Shown: in pieces, positions 8,155 to 16,343 of the stretch | Numbering within the stretch: position 1 is the stretch's first letter | How the letters are laid out: every line of letters starts with the position of its first letter | Assembly (NCBI GenBank): GCA_944327105.1 | Contig: CALVGN010000039.1 | Span: 1 to 62,297 of the forward strand | Source of the DNA: an uncultured Erysipelotrichaceae bacterium | Lineage (GTDB): Bacteria > Bacillota_I > Bacilli_A > Erysipelotrichales > Erysipelotrichaceae | DNA: 62,297 nucleotides | Direction: 5' to 3' | The notes under the pieces: model-generated | Database searches by the model: none | Told to the model about the DNA's origin: nothing | Seen by the model: the letters and a program-made list of their open reading frames with translations, nothing else | Position numbers and translations under genes: made by a program

Positions 8155-9207
8155 ATGATCAATTTAGACGTATTCGAAGGCAAAACCTTGATGATCACCG
8201 GCGGGACCGGCTCGTTTGGTTCGACCGTACTCAAACATTTTCTTGATTCGAATTTAAAAGAAATCCGAATCTTTTCCCGCGATGAAAAAAAGCAGGACGA
8301 CATGCGCCACGATTTGCAGGCCAAGCATCCCGATCTTGCTTCCAAAGTGAAATTTTATATCGGTGATGTACGCAATATGCGTTCCGTTGAAGATGCGGTC
8401 CAAGGCGTGGATTATATATTCCATGCCGCTGCACTCAAACAAGTACCCAGTTGTGAATTTTTCCCGATGGAAGCGGTCAAGACCAATATCATCGGAACCG
8501 ATAATGTATTGCATGCTGCGGTAGCGGCTGGTGTCAAAAAGGTAGTGTGTTTATCCACGGATAAAGCCGCTTATCCCATCAATGCCATGGGTATTTCAAA
8601 AGCAATGATGGAAAAAGTCATTTATGCCAATGCCCGAGTTGCCGCTGGTAAAACCACTATCTGCTGTACCCGATATGGCAATGTCATGTGCAGTCGTGGT
8701 TCAGTCATTCCTCTATTTATCGACCAAATCAAAAATGGGAATCCCATTACCATCACTGATCCCAACATGACCCGGTTTTTGATGAATCTGGATGAAGCAG
8801 TGGATCTGGTCATGTTTGCATTCACTCATGGTGAACCCGGGGATCTGTTCGTTCAAAAATCCGATGCTTCCACCATCGCTGATCTGGCCAAAGCCGTTCA
8901 ATCGTTATTCGGTGATACCGGAACCCATATCATTGGTACACGTCATGGTGAAAAATTATATGAAACGTTGATGACCAATGAAGAATGTGTACGCAGTGTG
9001 GATATGGGCAATTACTTCAGAGTCCTTCCGGATGGACGAGATCTCAACTATGATCAATTCTTTGTCAAAGGCATGGTCAAGACCATGGCCAACCAGGCGT
9101 ATACTTCCCACAATACCCATCGTTTGGATGTCAAAGGTACAGTAGAGAAGATCATGACCACCGATTATGTCAAAGAAGCATTGGCTTGCTGGAAGAAACA
9201 GGGTTAG
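8155..9207 (+). CDS. capE: UDP-GlcNAc 4,6-dehydratase/5-epimerase (CapE type)
   Basis: A 350-residue cytosolic extended SDR enzyme. It carries the NAD(P) motif TGGTGSFG near the N-terminus, CLSTDKAAYPINAMGISK in the active-site region with Met in place of the usual catalytic Tyr (ISKAMMEK), as known for CapE/FlaA1-type dehydratases. The length and the following capF and capG match the UDP-L-FucNAc pathway (also FnlA/WbjB), where it converts UDP-GlcNAc to the 4-keto-6-deoxy-talo sugar. An AAGAGG lies about 13 bases upstream of the ATG. First gene of a run of five. Confidence 0.9.
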   Translation: MINLDVFEGKTLMITGGTGSFGSTVLKHFLDSNLKEIRIFSRDEKKQDDMRHDLQAKHPDLASKVKFYIGDVRNMRSVEDAVQGVDYIFHAAALKQVPSCEFFPMEAVKTNIIGTDNVLHAAVAAGVKKVVCLSTDKAAYPINAMGISKAMMEKVIYANARVAAGKTTICCTRYGNVMCSRGSVIPLFIDQIKNGNPITITDPNMTRFLMNLDEAVDLVMFAFTHGEPGDLFVQKSDASTIADLAKAVQSLFGDTGTHIIGTRHGEKLYETLMTNEECVRSVDMGNYFRVLPDGRDLNYDQFFVKGMVKTMANQAYTSHNTHRLDVKGTVEKIMTTDYVKEALACWKKQG

Positions 9208-9210
9208 ACC

Positions 9211-10449
9211 ATGAAGATACTGGTAACCGGAAGTAATGGTTTTGTTGGTAAGAATCTGGTCGAATCATTGAAAAATATCAAATATGGGTATGATAAAGTC
9301 CATTTAATCGATGGTTTGAGTGATCCAAGTGATCTAACCATTGTCGGATATGATCGTACCAATAGCTATGATGATTTGAAAAATGCCTGTAAAGACTGTG
9401 ATTTCATCTTTCATTTGGCGGGTGTCAACCGACCAAAAGATAATGATGAATTCATGAAAGGTAACTATGGTTTGACCAGTGATTTACTGAATCTTTTGAT
9501 CCAATATAACAACAAAGCACCCATCATGCTTTCCAGCAGCATCCAGGCATCATTGATCGCTCGTTACGCATCCAGTGAATACGGTAAAAGCAAAAGAGCC
9601 GGAGAAGAGCTGTTGTTTGAATATGGTCAAGACCATGATGTACCCGTTTATGTGTATCGTTTTGCCAATTTATTTGGTAAGTGGTGCAAACCAAACTATA
9701 ACTCGGTCGTGGCCACATTCTGTTACAACATGGCCCATGATCTGCCCATAACTGTCAATGATCCATCCACGACTTTGGATATGGTCTACATCGATGATGT
9801 CATTGAAGAATTGCTCCAATGTCTCAATGGTCGACCCACCCGGTGTGACTTTGATCAAACCATGCCTGTATTCAACGACGATGGTCGTTATTGTACAGTC
9901 CAACGCCATTATGCGGTGACTTTAAGAGAGATCGTTGAAGATCTGGAACTGATCAAAGCCCAATCCACGACATTAATGGTTCCACCATTGCCAGATCATT
10001 CCTTCATCAAATGTCTTTATTCCACATATCTGTCTTATTTACCGGATGATAAGGTCATCATTGATTTAAAAACCAATTCCGATTCCCGCGGTTCGTTTAC
10101 CGAAGTATTGAAAACCAGTGATCATGGTCAGTTTTCCATCAATATCAGCAAGCCTGGTCAAACCAAAGGCAATCACTGGCATCATTCCAAATGGGAATTC
10201 TTCATGGTCGTATCCGGGTCTGCCGTGATCCAACAGCAACAAGTTGGTGTGGATGAACAGGGTGATCCTTATCCCGTTCATGAATTCCATGTGGACGGTT
10301 CCCATTTACAAGCCGTCCATATGTTGCCGGGTTACAGTCATAACATCATCAATACCTCATCGACGGATGATCTGATCACCCTGATGTGGGCCAATGAATG
10401 TTTTGATCCAGACCACCCCGATACTTTCTTTCATCCCATCCATTCCTAA
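9211..10449 (+). CDS. capF: CapF-type bifunctional epimerase/reductase (SDR plus cupin)
   Basis: A 412-residue enzyme with an SDR domain (residues 1 to about 280; nucleotide motif TGSNGFVGKN, FANLFGKWCKPNYNS) and a C-terminal cupin (about 285-412) with the metal-ligand pattern GNHWHHSKWEFF and later HMLPGYSHN. This two-domain build is specific to CapF/FnlB/WbjC, second step of UDP-L-FucNAc synthesis: C3 epimerisation by the cupin and C4 reduction by the SDR. It begins 3 bases after capE. Two internal TGGTYNRACCA palindromes (9468, 10155). Confidence 0.9.
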   Translation: MKILVTGSNGFVGKNLVESLKNIKYGYDKVHLIDGLSDPSDLTIVGYDRTNSYDDLKNACKDCDFIFHLAGVNRPKDNDEFMKGNYGLTSDLLNLLIQYNNKAPIMLSSSIQASLIARYASSEYGKSKRAGEELLFEYGQDHDVPVYVYRFANLFGKWCKPNYNSVVATFCYNMAHDLPITVNDPSTTLDMVYIDDVIEELLQCLNGRPTRCDFDQTMPVFNDDGRYCTVQRHYAVTLREIVEDLELIKAQSTTLMVPPLPDHSFIKCLYSTYLSYLPDDKVIIDLKTNSDSRGSFTEVLKTSDHGQFSINISKPGQTKGNHWHHSKWEFFMVVSGSAVIQQQQVGVDEQGDPYPVHEFHVDGSHLQAVHMLPGYSHNIINTSSTDDLITLMWANECFDPDHPDTFFHPIHS

Positions 10450-10461
10450 AGGAGATCCTAT

Positions 10462-11646
10462 ATGAATCTTGATTATTCCAATGTTGCATTCCAACATAAC
10501 GGCAAACTGAAATTGCTGATCATCGTCGGCACCCGTCCGGAAATCATTCGGTTGAGTGAAGTCATCAAAAAATGCCGGCGTTATTTTGACTGCATCCTGG
10601 CGCATACCGGTCAAAACTATGATTACAGTCTCAATGGTGTATTTTTCAAAGATCTTTCTCTGGATGATCCGGATGTTTATCTGGAAGCTGTTGGGGATGA
10701 TCTTGGTTCAACCATCGGCAATATCATCAGTGCATCTTATAAACTAATGGTTTCGATCAAACCGGATGCATTATTGATCCTTGGTGATACCAACTCCTGT
10801 CTTTCGGCCATATCCGCCAAACGACTGCATATCCCCATTTTCCATATGGAAGCGGGCAACCGTTGCAAAGACGAATGTTTACCGGAAGAAACGAACCGAC
10901 GCATCGTGGATATTATTTCCGACGTCAATTTGGCCTATAGTGAACATGCCCGCAAATACTTGCATGAATGCGGTCTGCCAAAGGAACGTGTGTATGTGAC
11001 CGGAAGTCCGATGGCTGAAGTATTACATGCCAATTTGGAAAAAATCAATGCCAGCGACATCCTCGAACGTCTGAATCTGCAGCATGGCCACTACATCCTT
11101 TTAAGTGCCCATCGAGAAGAAAACATCGATACCGATGCCAATTTCTTCTCCTTGTTTACGGCCATCAATGCCATGGCCCAAAAATACGACATGCCCATCC
11201 TGTATTCCTGTCATCCACGAAGCAAAAAACGACTGGAATCCACCGGATTCAAACTGGATCCACGTGTCATTGCGCATGAACCCTTGGGATTCCATGATTA
11301 CAACCACCTTCAAATGCATGCCTATGCTGTGGTCTCCGACAGTGGCACACTGCCAGAAGAAAGCAGTTATTTCACGTCCATTGGTCATCCGATCGCTGCA
11401 GTATGCATCCGCACTTCCACCGAGCGCCCGGAAGCTTTGGACAAAGCAGATTTCATATTAGCCGGTATCGATACCGACTCCTTATTGCAAGCGGTCGATA
11501 CCGCTGTTGGCATGAATCAAAACCACGACTTCGGTATTCCGGTCCCGGATTATAGCGAAGAAAACGTATCCACCAAAGTCATCAAGTTGATCCAATCTTA
11601 TACACATGTGGTGGATCAAATGGTATGGCGAAAGAATAGGAGCTAA
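10462..11646 (+). CDS. capG: UDP-N-acetyl-sugar C2 epimerase (CapG type)
   Basis: A 394-residue GT-B-fold, non-hydrolysing UDP-sugar 2-epimerase. Visible blocks are LKLLIIVGTRPEIIRLSEVI, AHTGQNYD, LLILGDTNS, HMEAGNRC, PEETNRRIVD and SDSGTLPEESS. The order after capE and capF marks it as CapG/FnlC/WbjD, which makes UDP-L-FucNAc from the L-pneumosamine precursor. The start has AAAGGAG about 8 bases upstream. FucNAc is a common capsule or teichoic-type glycan unit, but no glycosyltransferase is in this operon, so the acceptor structure is encoded elsewhere. Confidence 0.9.
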   Translation: MNLDYSNVAFQHNGKLKLLIIVGTRPEIIRLSEVIKKCRRYFDCILAHTGQNYDYSLNGVFFKDLSLDDPDVYLEAVGDDLGSTIGNIISASYKLMVSIKPDALLILGDTNSCLSAISAKRLHIPIFHMEAGNRCKDECLPEETNRRIVDIISDVNLAYSEHARKYLHECGLPKERVYVTGSPMAEVLHANLEKINASDILERLNLQHGHYILLSAHREENIDTDANFFSLFTAINAMAQKYDMPILYSCHPRSKKRLESTGFKLDPRVIAHEPLGFHDYNHLQMHAYAVVSDSGTLPEESSYFTSIGHPIAAVCIRTSTERPEALDKADFILAGIDTDSLLQAVDTAVGMNQNHDFGIPVPDYSEENVSTKVIKLIQSYTHVVDQMVWRKNRS

Positions 11647-11649
11647 TGT

Positions 11650-12447
11650 ATGCAGATCTTTTTGACGGATGATTTATCCCAGATGGAATTGGATGCAGAT
11701 CGAATAGAACTTTGCGATTTTTTAATGACGATTTCGCAATATATCGATCTGTTCAATACGAATTTTGATTTTCACGAATATTTGGTCCAGCGTTTTTTTC
11801 TTACGAATTTAAGCGAGGAATTGACGAATAATTTCTTTAGCGGTGATAGCATCTCCACAATTCCCAATGGGATCAACGCCGAGGACTATGATGATCCAAC
11901 CATTCCCGAAGAAAACGTGTTGTATCAATCGTATTTTTCACCGGTCGATCTGATTTATTTGGCGATTACCATGCCTAAAGTGATACGGCAGATCAAAAAT
12001 GAGTATGTAAATGCACATTTTAAAGCGGAAGACGAGACGTGGAACGGGGATGCGTTATTGTATGCGCGCGATGTTGCCCTCATCGATTTTTTCTCTACAA
12101 AAGTATTCGACGCATTGCGCGACATACCGCAGCTCAAAAACGAAATCGCTAATATTTATGCCATCATGACATCCAGTCGTGAATCCTACAAATATGTCGA
12201 TTTACCGTATGTTTTTCGAATGCGTGAGGCATATGAGGCCGCTCAATCCAAGTCCAAACGGCGCAAGCTGCTTAAAACCATTTTGAATCAGTTGATCCAT
12301 ATCGATCCCAGCTACAAACGGCGTGATAAAGCCATCGCTGTTGCGGAATATATCAAAGTGCATGCGCCGATAGAGGATGATGAATCGATGGTCAATGATG
12401 ATTTGATGGAAGAGAATGCGGAAGATTTCAATAATTATGCCGCATGA
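11650..12447 (+). CDS. Hypothetical acidic protein in the FucNAc operon
   Basis: A 265-residue protein not recognised. It starts 3 bases after capG with AGGAGC before the ATG, so it is transcribed with the capsule genes. No signal peptide or membrane helix; mostly helical, with a strongly acidic N-terminal half, a basic patch (KSKRRKLLKTI) about residues 196-206 and an acidic tail (DDESMVNDDLMEENAEDF). Its base composition is more A+T rich than capG. A regulatory or scaffold role in the polysaccharide pathway is a guess from position only. Confidence 0.6.
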   Translation: MQIFLTDDLSQMELDADRIELCDFLMTISQYIDLFNTNFDFHEYLVQRFFLTNLSEELTNNFFSGDSISTIPNGINAEDYDDPTIPEENVLYQSYFSPVDLIYLAITMPKVIRQIKNEYVNAHFKAEDETWNGDALLYARDVALIDFFSTKVFDALRDIPQLKNEIANIYAIMTSSRESYKYVDLPYVFRMREAYEAAQSKSKRRKLLKTILNQLIHIDPSYKRRDKAIAVAEYIKVHAPIEDDESMVNDDLMEENAEDFNNYAA

Positions 12448-12542
12448 GCCTGGTGAAACGGTTCATTCCGGCGTAAAGTTTAGATATGCACATGCAAGCG
12501 ATCCGATACAAGGAAGTGCGTTATAAATGGGAGGGATTCAAT

Positions 12543-13580
12543 ATGCTGCATTTTGAATGTGATTATACCCAGGGCTTTGAACCCAAAGTCATGGAAGCAT
12601 TGGTCAAAACCAATTTGGAAGCCACCAGTGGCTATGGTCTAGACCCCTATTGTCAAAAAGCCACGGAAGTTTTGAAACAACAGGCAGGTGAACAAATCGC
12701 CGTCCATTATCTGGTTGGTGGTACCCAAACCAATATGATCGTGATCAATAGTTTATTGCATTCCTATCAGGGGGTCATCAGCTGTGAAAGTGGTCATATC
12801 CATACCCATGAAACCGGTGCGGTGGAATATACCGGACATAAGGTGCTGGCATTAGCGGCACATCATGGGAAATTGGATCCAAGTGAAGTACGCCAATATG
12901 TCGATACGTGCATCCATGATCCGCAATTTGAACATATCGTTCAACCAAAGATGGTATATATCAGCCAACCGACAGAGTTAGGGACGATGTATACCACGGA
13001 TGAATTGGTGGCTTTACGTCAGATCTGTGATGATTATGATCTGTATTTGTTCATGGATGGGGCAAGACTGGGTTATGGTTTAGCTGCCGATACATCGTTG
13101 ACATTGAAGGATTATGTCAAATACTGTGATGTGTTCTATATTGGTTTGACCAAGTGCGGCGGTGGTTTTGGCGAAGCTGTGGTATTCAAAGATGAAACGG
13201 TTTGTCCACATTTTCGCTCCTATATGAAGCAGGGTGGTGCTATGCTGGCGAAAGGGCGTTTATTAGGGGTACAGGCACTTACGTTATTTGAAAATAACCA
13301 CTACCAGCATATTTGTGCCCATGCATTGAAAATGGCTGATCGGATCAAAAACGCTTTGAAGCAATCCAATATCCCGGTATTGATCGATTCCCCCACCAAT
13401 CAGATTTTCCCGATCGTTACCACAGCGCAACGTGAGATCATTGAATCCAAATATGTGGTCTCTCGATGGAGTGACCTGGATGCCGATCGGCATGTGATCC
13501 GCATCGTGACCAGCTGGGGAACCCGTGAAGCAGCAGTGGATGCATTGGTTGAAACCATCCACTCATTGAATGAACAATAA
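12543..13580 (+). CDS. Threonine aldolase-like PLP enzyme
   Basis: A 345-residue fold-type I PLP protein of the beta-eliminating lyase / low-specificity threonine aldolase group. The ATG at 12543 has GGGAGGG before it, favoured over an in-frame ATG at 12486. Typical features are DYTQGFEPKVMEAL at the start, ESGHIHTHETGA (ring-stacking His), FMDGARLGYGL (Asp that holds the pyridine N) and GLTKCGGGFGEA with the Schiff-base Lys. The reaction would be cleavage of L-threonine to glycine and acetaldehyde. It lies 95 bases after the unknown gene, and may be read from the same mRNA or from its own promoter. Confidence 0.8.
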   Translation: MLHFECDYTQGFEPKVMEALVKTNLEATSGYGLDPYCQKATEVLKQQAGEQIAVHYLVGGTQTNMIVINSLLHSYQGVISCESGHIHTHETGAVEYTGHKVLALAAHHGKLDPSEVRQYVDTCIHDPQFEHIVQPKMVYISQPTELGTMYTTDELVALRQICDDYDLYLFMDGARLGYGLAADTSLTLKDYVKYCDVFYIGLTKCGGGFGEAVVFKDETVCPHFRSYMKQGGAMLAKGRLLGVQALTLFENNHYQHICAHALKMADRIKNALKQSNIPVLIDSPTNQIFPIVTTAQREIIESKYVVSRWSDLDADRHVIRIVTSWGTREAAVDALVETIHSLNEQ

Positions 13581-13595
13581 TCAATAAAACCAACG

Positions 13596-13664
13596 AAAAC
13601 CCCCTCTTAACTATACTAAATCGAAAAAAAATCAATTTTGTCTAGTTTAGAAGGGGTTTTTGGT
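13596..13664 (+). terminator. Terminator overlapping the next promoter
   Basis: Imperfect long-loop inverted repeat, AAAACCCC with flanking sequence on the left and TAGTTTAGAAGGGGTTTT on the right, ending in a T-run. The right arm runs straight into the TGGTATAAT promoter of the next gene. Confidence 0.6.
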
Positions 13665-13669
13665 ATAAT
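13661..13669 (+). promoter_or_regulatory. Extended -10 promoter of the AAA ATPase, leaderless layout
   Basis: TGG-TATAAT (TATAAT 13664-13669) ends 8 bases before the ATG at 13678. TTGTCT at 13638-13643 is 20 bases upstream, too far for an ideal -35, but the TGn extension can compensate. No Shine-Dalgarno site fits between. Confidence 0.65.
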
Positions 13670-13677
13670 ACTGGCAA

Positions 13678-14934
13678 ATGAAGGATTTGTATTTCAGAGA
13701 GAATTACTTACAAAAAATTCGTGGTTTTTATCACGACGTAGAAATGATAAAAGTAATTACTGGAGTCCGACGATGTGGCAAATCTTCATTAATGCAGATG
13801 GTCTCTCAGGAATTAATGGATAGTGGAATAGCTGCGGAAAATATCATCGTGTTGAATTTGGACCAAAGACCCTATCGACGCATTCATGATGCTGACCAAT
13901 TAGAGGATTTGATTGTTTCAAAAACAGAAGGAATTTCTGGGACTAAATATTTGTTTATCGATGAAGTCCAAAATGTTAAAGATTATGAAATGGTAGTTAA
14001 TGCTTTTCGAGAAGAGGGTGACTTTTCAATATTTATTACGGGAAGCAATTCGTATTTGTTAAGTGGCGAACTGATGACCAAATTGACCGGAAGATATATT
14101 GAATTTCCATTACGTACTTTAAGCTTTGATGAATATATCGGGATGAAAAAGTTTCTTGGAAAGTCGGTGGGAAGCAACGATGAGGAATTTGTGGAATATA
14201 TTCGGAATGGCGGATTTCCGTTAAGCTTAAAATATGAAACGTTTGATCAACGCCGCACATACACATCGAACATTATTACTGAGATATTCAAAAAAGACAT
14301 CCGTACGAATTATCGGATTCGCAGAAAAGATATTTTTGACAAAATCCAAAACTTTATCATTAGTAATTTCGGTTCTACTGTCTCGGTTGATGCCTTATGC
14401 GAATATATCACAAATACATATAGTTCGGTGACGAAGACGACCGTCTATCAGTACCTTGAAATTCTTGAAAATGCAAAAATCATTCAGAAATGCCAACGTT
14501 TTGATTTAAAAAGCAAGCGAGTCTTAAAGGGCGGCGAAAAGTATTACCTATCGGATCTTGGATTCTATTTTGCGCTGCGAACGGACAATCGGATCAATTA
14601 CGGACCGGTGTTGGAAAATATTGTTTATAACTATTGTGCGGCGAAAGGTTACGAAATCAGTGTCGGAAAGATCGGCAGTCTCGAAATCGATTTTATATTA
14701 AGAAATAACGAGCAAGACTATGCATATGTGCAAGTGGCACGCACGATTGATAATGATCGTTATGATGAACATGGCCTTAATATTACCGAGGAGCGAGAAT
14801 ATCGTCCGTTAGAAAAGATAAAGGATGGTTATCCGAAAATATTGTTGACAATGGATCGTCTTTTGCAAAAACGAAATGGTATTCAGCATTATAATCTGGT
14901 CGATCTGATGGCTGACAACATGGATTTATTTTGA
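13678..14934 (+). CDS. AAA-family ATPase with DUF4143 domain
   Basis: A 418-residue protein with Walker A GVRRCGKSS (about 25-33), Walker B YLFIDEVQN (about 89-97), sensor FITGSNS and the linker PLRTLSFDEY, then a C-terminal DUF4143 nuclease-like domain ending with the VGKIGSLEIDFILRN segment. This family (AAA_14 plus DUF4143) is widespread, often multi-copy, and has no settled role. The ATG at 13678 matches the normal family N-terminus, yet is only 8 bases from the -10 box. The gene is more A+T rich than its neighbours, consistent with transfer. Confidence 0.85.
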   Translation: MKDLYFRENYLQKIRGFYHDVEMIKVITGVRRCGKSSLMQMVSQELMDSGIAAENIIVLNLDQRPYRRIHDADQLEDLIVSKTEGISGTKYLFIDEVQNVKDYEMVVNAFREEGDFSIFITGSNSYLLSGELMTKLTGRYIEFPLRTLSFDEYIGMKKFLGKSVGSNDEEFVEYIRNGGFPLSLKYETFDQRRTYTSNIITEIFKKDIRTNYRIRRKDIFDKIQNFIISNFGSTVSVDALCEYITNTYSSVTKTTVYQYLEILENAKIIQKCQRFDLKSKRVLKGGEKYYLSDLGFYFALRTDNRINYGPVLENIVYNYCAAKGYEISVGKIGSLEIDFILRNNEQDYAYVQVARTIDNDRYDEHGLNITEEREYRPLEKIKDGYPKILLTMDRLLQKRNGIQHYNLVDLMADNMDLF

Positions 14935-14987
14935 CGATTGATTATCCTTGAGTTCATCGAAAACACACAGTCAAAATGTATGCCCTT

Positions 14988-14996
14988 TGATATAAT
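14988..14996 (+). promoter_or_regulatory. Extended -10 promoter of the MATE gene, leaderless layout
   Basis: TGA-TATAAT (14991-14996) with six bases to the ATG at 15003. No clear -35 at the usual spacing and no ribosome site. Confidence 0.65.
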
Positions 14997-15002
14997 CGGG
15001 GC

Positions 15003-16343
15003 ATGCATTTTTTTAGAACAGATTTATTAAAAGGAAATCTATGGCAACAGACTTTGATTTTCTTTGTACCGATATTGATCGGCTCATTTTTTCAACAACT
15101 CTATAACACGGTCGATGCCATCGTTGTCGGTCGCTTTGTCGGATCCATTGCCTTGGGTGCAGTGGGTGGTTCCACCGCCGTATTGGTGAATTTATTCATC
15201 GGAGTATTCATTGGTGTGGCCTCTGGTTCGGCTGTGGTACTTTCCCATGCCGTGGGGGCCAATGATCATCGTGCCATCCATGATACGATCCATACTTCCA
15301 TGGCATTGGCCATTGTCGCCAGTATTTTCATCACCGTGGTCGGGATCATCTTGGCCCCCGCTATGTTACGGATGGTCAACGTTCCCCAAGCTATGTATGG
15401 GGATGCGTTGGTTTATTTACGGATTTATTTTGTTGGGACCATCTTTTCTCTGGTTTATAACATGGGTACAGCCTTATTGCGTGCCATGGGAGATAATAAA
15501 CGACCACTTTATTTTCTGATGGCCTCCTGTTTGACCAATATCATCCTGGATGTCTGGTTTGTCATGGGACTGGGCTGGGGTGTGGCTGGTGCCGCCATTG
15601 CCACGGTGATTTCCCAGGTGGTATCTGGGGTCTTGGTGGTGATCGTCATGATGCATTATGATGGCGCATATACCTTGCATTTCAAGGATATCCGCTTCAA
15701 TCGCCATCTTTTAAAACGGATGTTATGGATCGGGTTTCCCGCCGGTGCGCAATCGGCATTGTATACCGTATCGAATTTAGTGATCCAGGCTTCTGCCAAC
15801 TCCTTTGGTGAAACCATCTCTGCTGCGTATGCGGCGTATGGCAAGATCGATGCCATCTATTGGATGGTCGTCGGTGCATTGGGTACGACCATCACCACGA
15901 TCGTGGGCCAAAATTATGGGGCTAAGCAATACGATCGGGTCCAAAAAAGCGTTTATATTTCCTGGTTGTATGCTGCGATCGTTTCCATTTTCTGCTCCAT
16001 CGTCTTTGTCTTGTTTGGCCAATATATCTTTGCATTATTCACCAGTGAACCGATCGTTATCGATAATGGCATGATGATCGCCCGCTCCCTGGCACCATGG
16101 TTCATTTCCTATTGCACGATCGAAATCATTGCCGGTGCGTATCGCGGAGTCGGCAATGTGTTGGTACCAACAGCACTGACTTTGGTCGGTGTGGTCGGTA
16201 TCCGTGTGATATGGATCATGATCAATGCCAATGCAGCCACTGTCACGGTCCCATTGATGTGTTATCCCTTATCCTGGACGATTACCTCTGTCTTGTTTAT
16301 CATCTATTTTTTCATCATCAAGAAAGGCAAGGTCAGCGTGTGA
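15003..16343 (+). CDS. MATE-family efflux transporter
   Basis: A 446-residue polytopic membrane protein with about twelve helices in two MatE repeats. The first repeat begins FVPILIGSFFQQLYNTVDAI and VGRFVGSIALGAVG; the second begins near FPAGAQSALYTVSNLVIQA. It probably exchanges Na+ or H+ for a cationic or lipid-linked substrate. The ATG at 15003 fits the family N-terminus and is six bases after a TATAAT. The stop codon overlaps the GTG start of the GH9 lipoprotein, so the two are co-expressed. Confidence 0.85.
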   Translation: MHFFRTDLLKGNLWQQTLIFFVPILIGSFFQQLYNTVDAIVVGRFVGSIALGAVGGSTAVLVNLFIGVFIGVASGSAVVLSHAVGANDHRAIHDTIHTSMALAIVASIFITVVGIILAPAMLRMVNVPQAMYGDALVYLRIYFVGTIFSLVYNMGTALLRAMGDNKRPLYFLMASCLTNIILDVWFVMGLGWGVAGAAIATVISQVVSGVLVVIVMMHYDGAYTLHFKDIRFNRHLLKRMLWIGFPAGAQSALYTVSNLVIQASANSFGETISAAYAAYGKIDAIYWMVVGALGTTITTIVGQNYGAKQYDRVQKSVYISWLYAAIVSIFCSIVFVLFGQYIFALFTSEPIVIDNGMMIARSLAPWFISYCTIEIIAGAYRGVGNVLVPTALTLVGVVGIRVIWIMINANAATVTVPLMCYPLSWTITSVLFIIYFFIIKKGKVSV

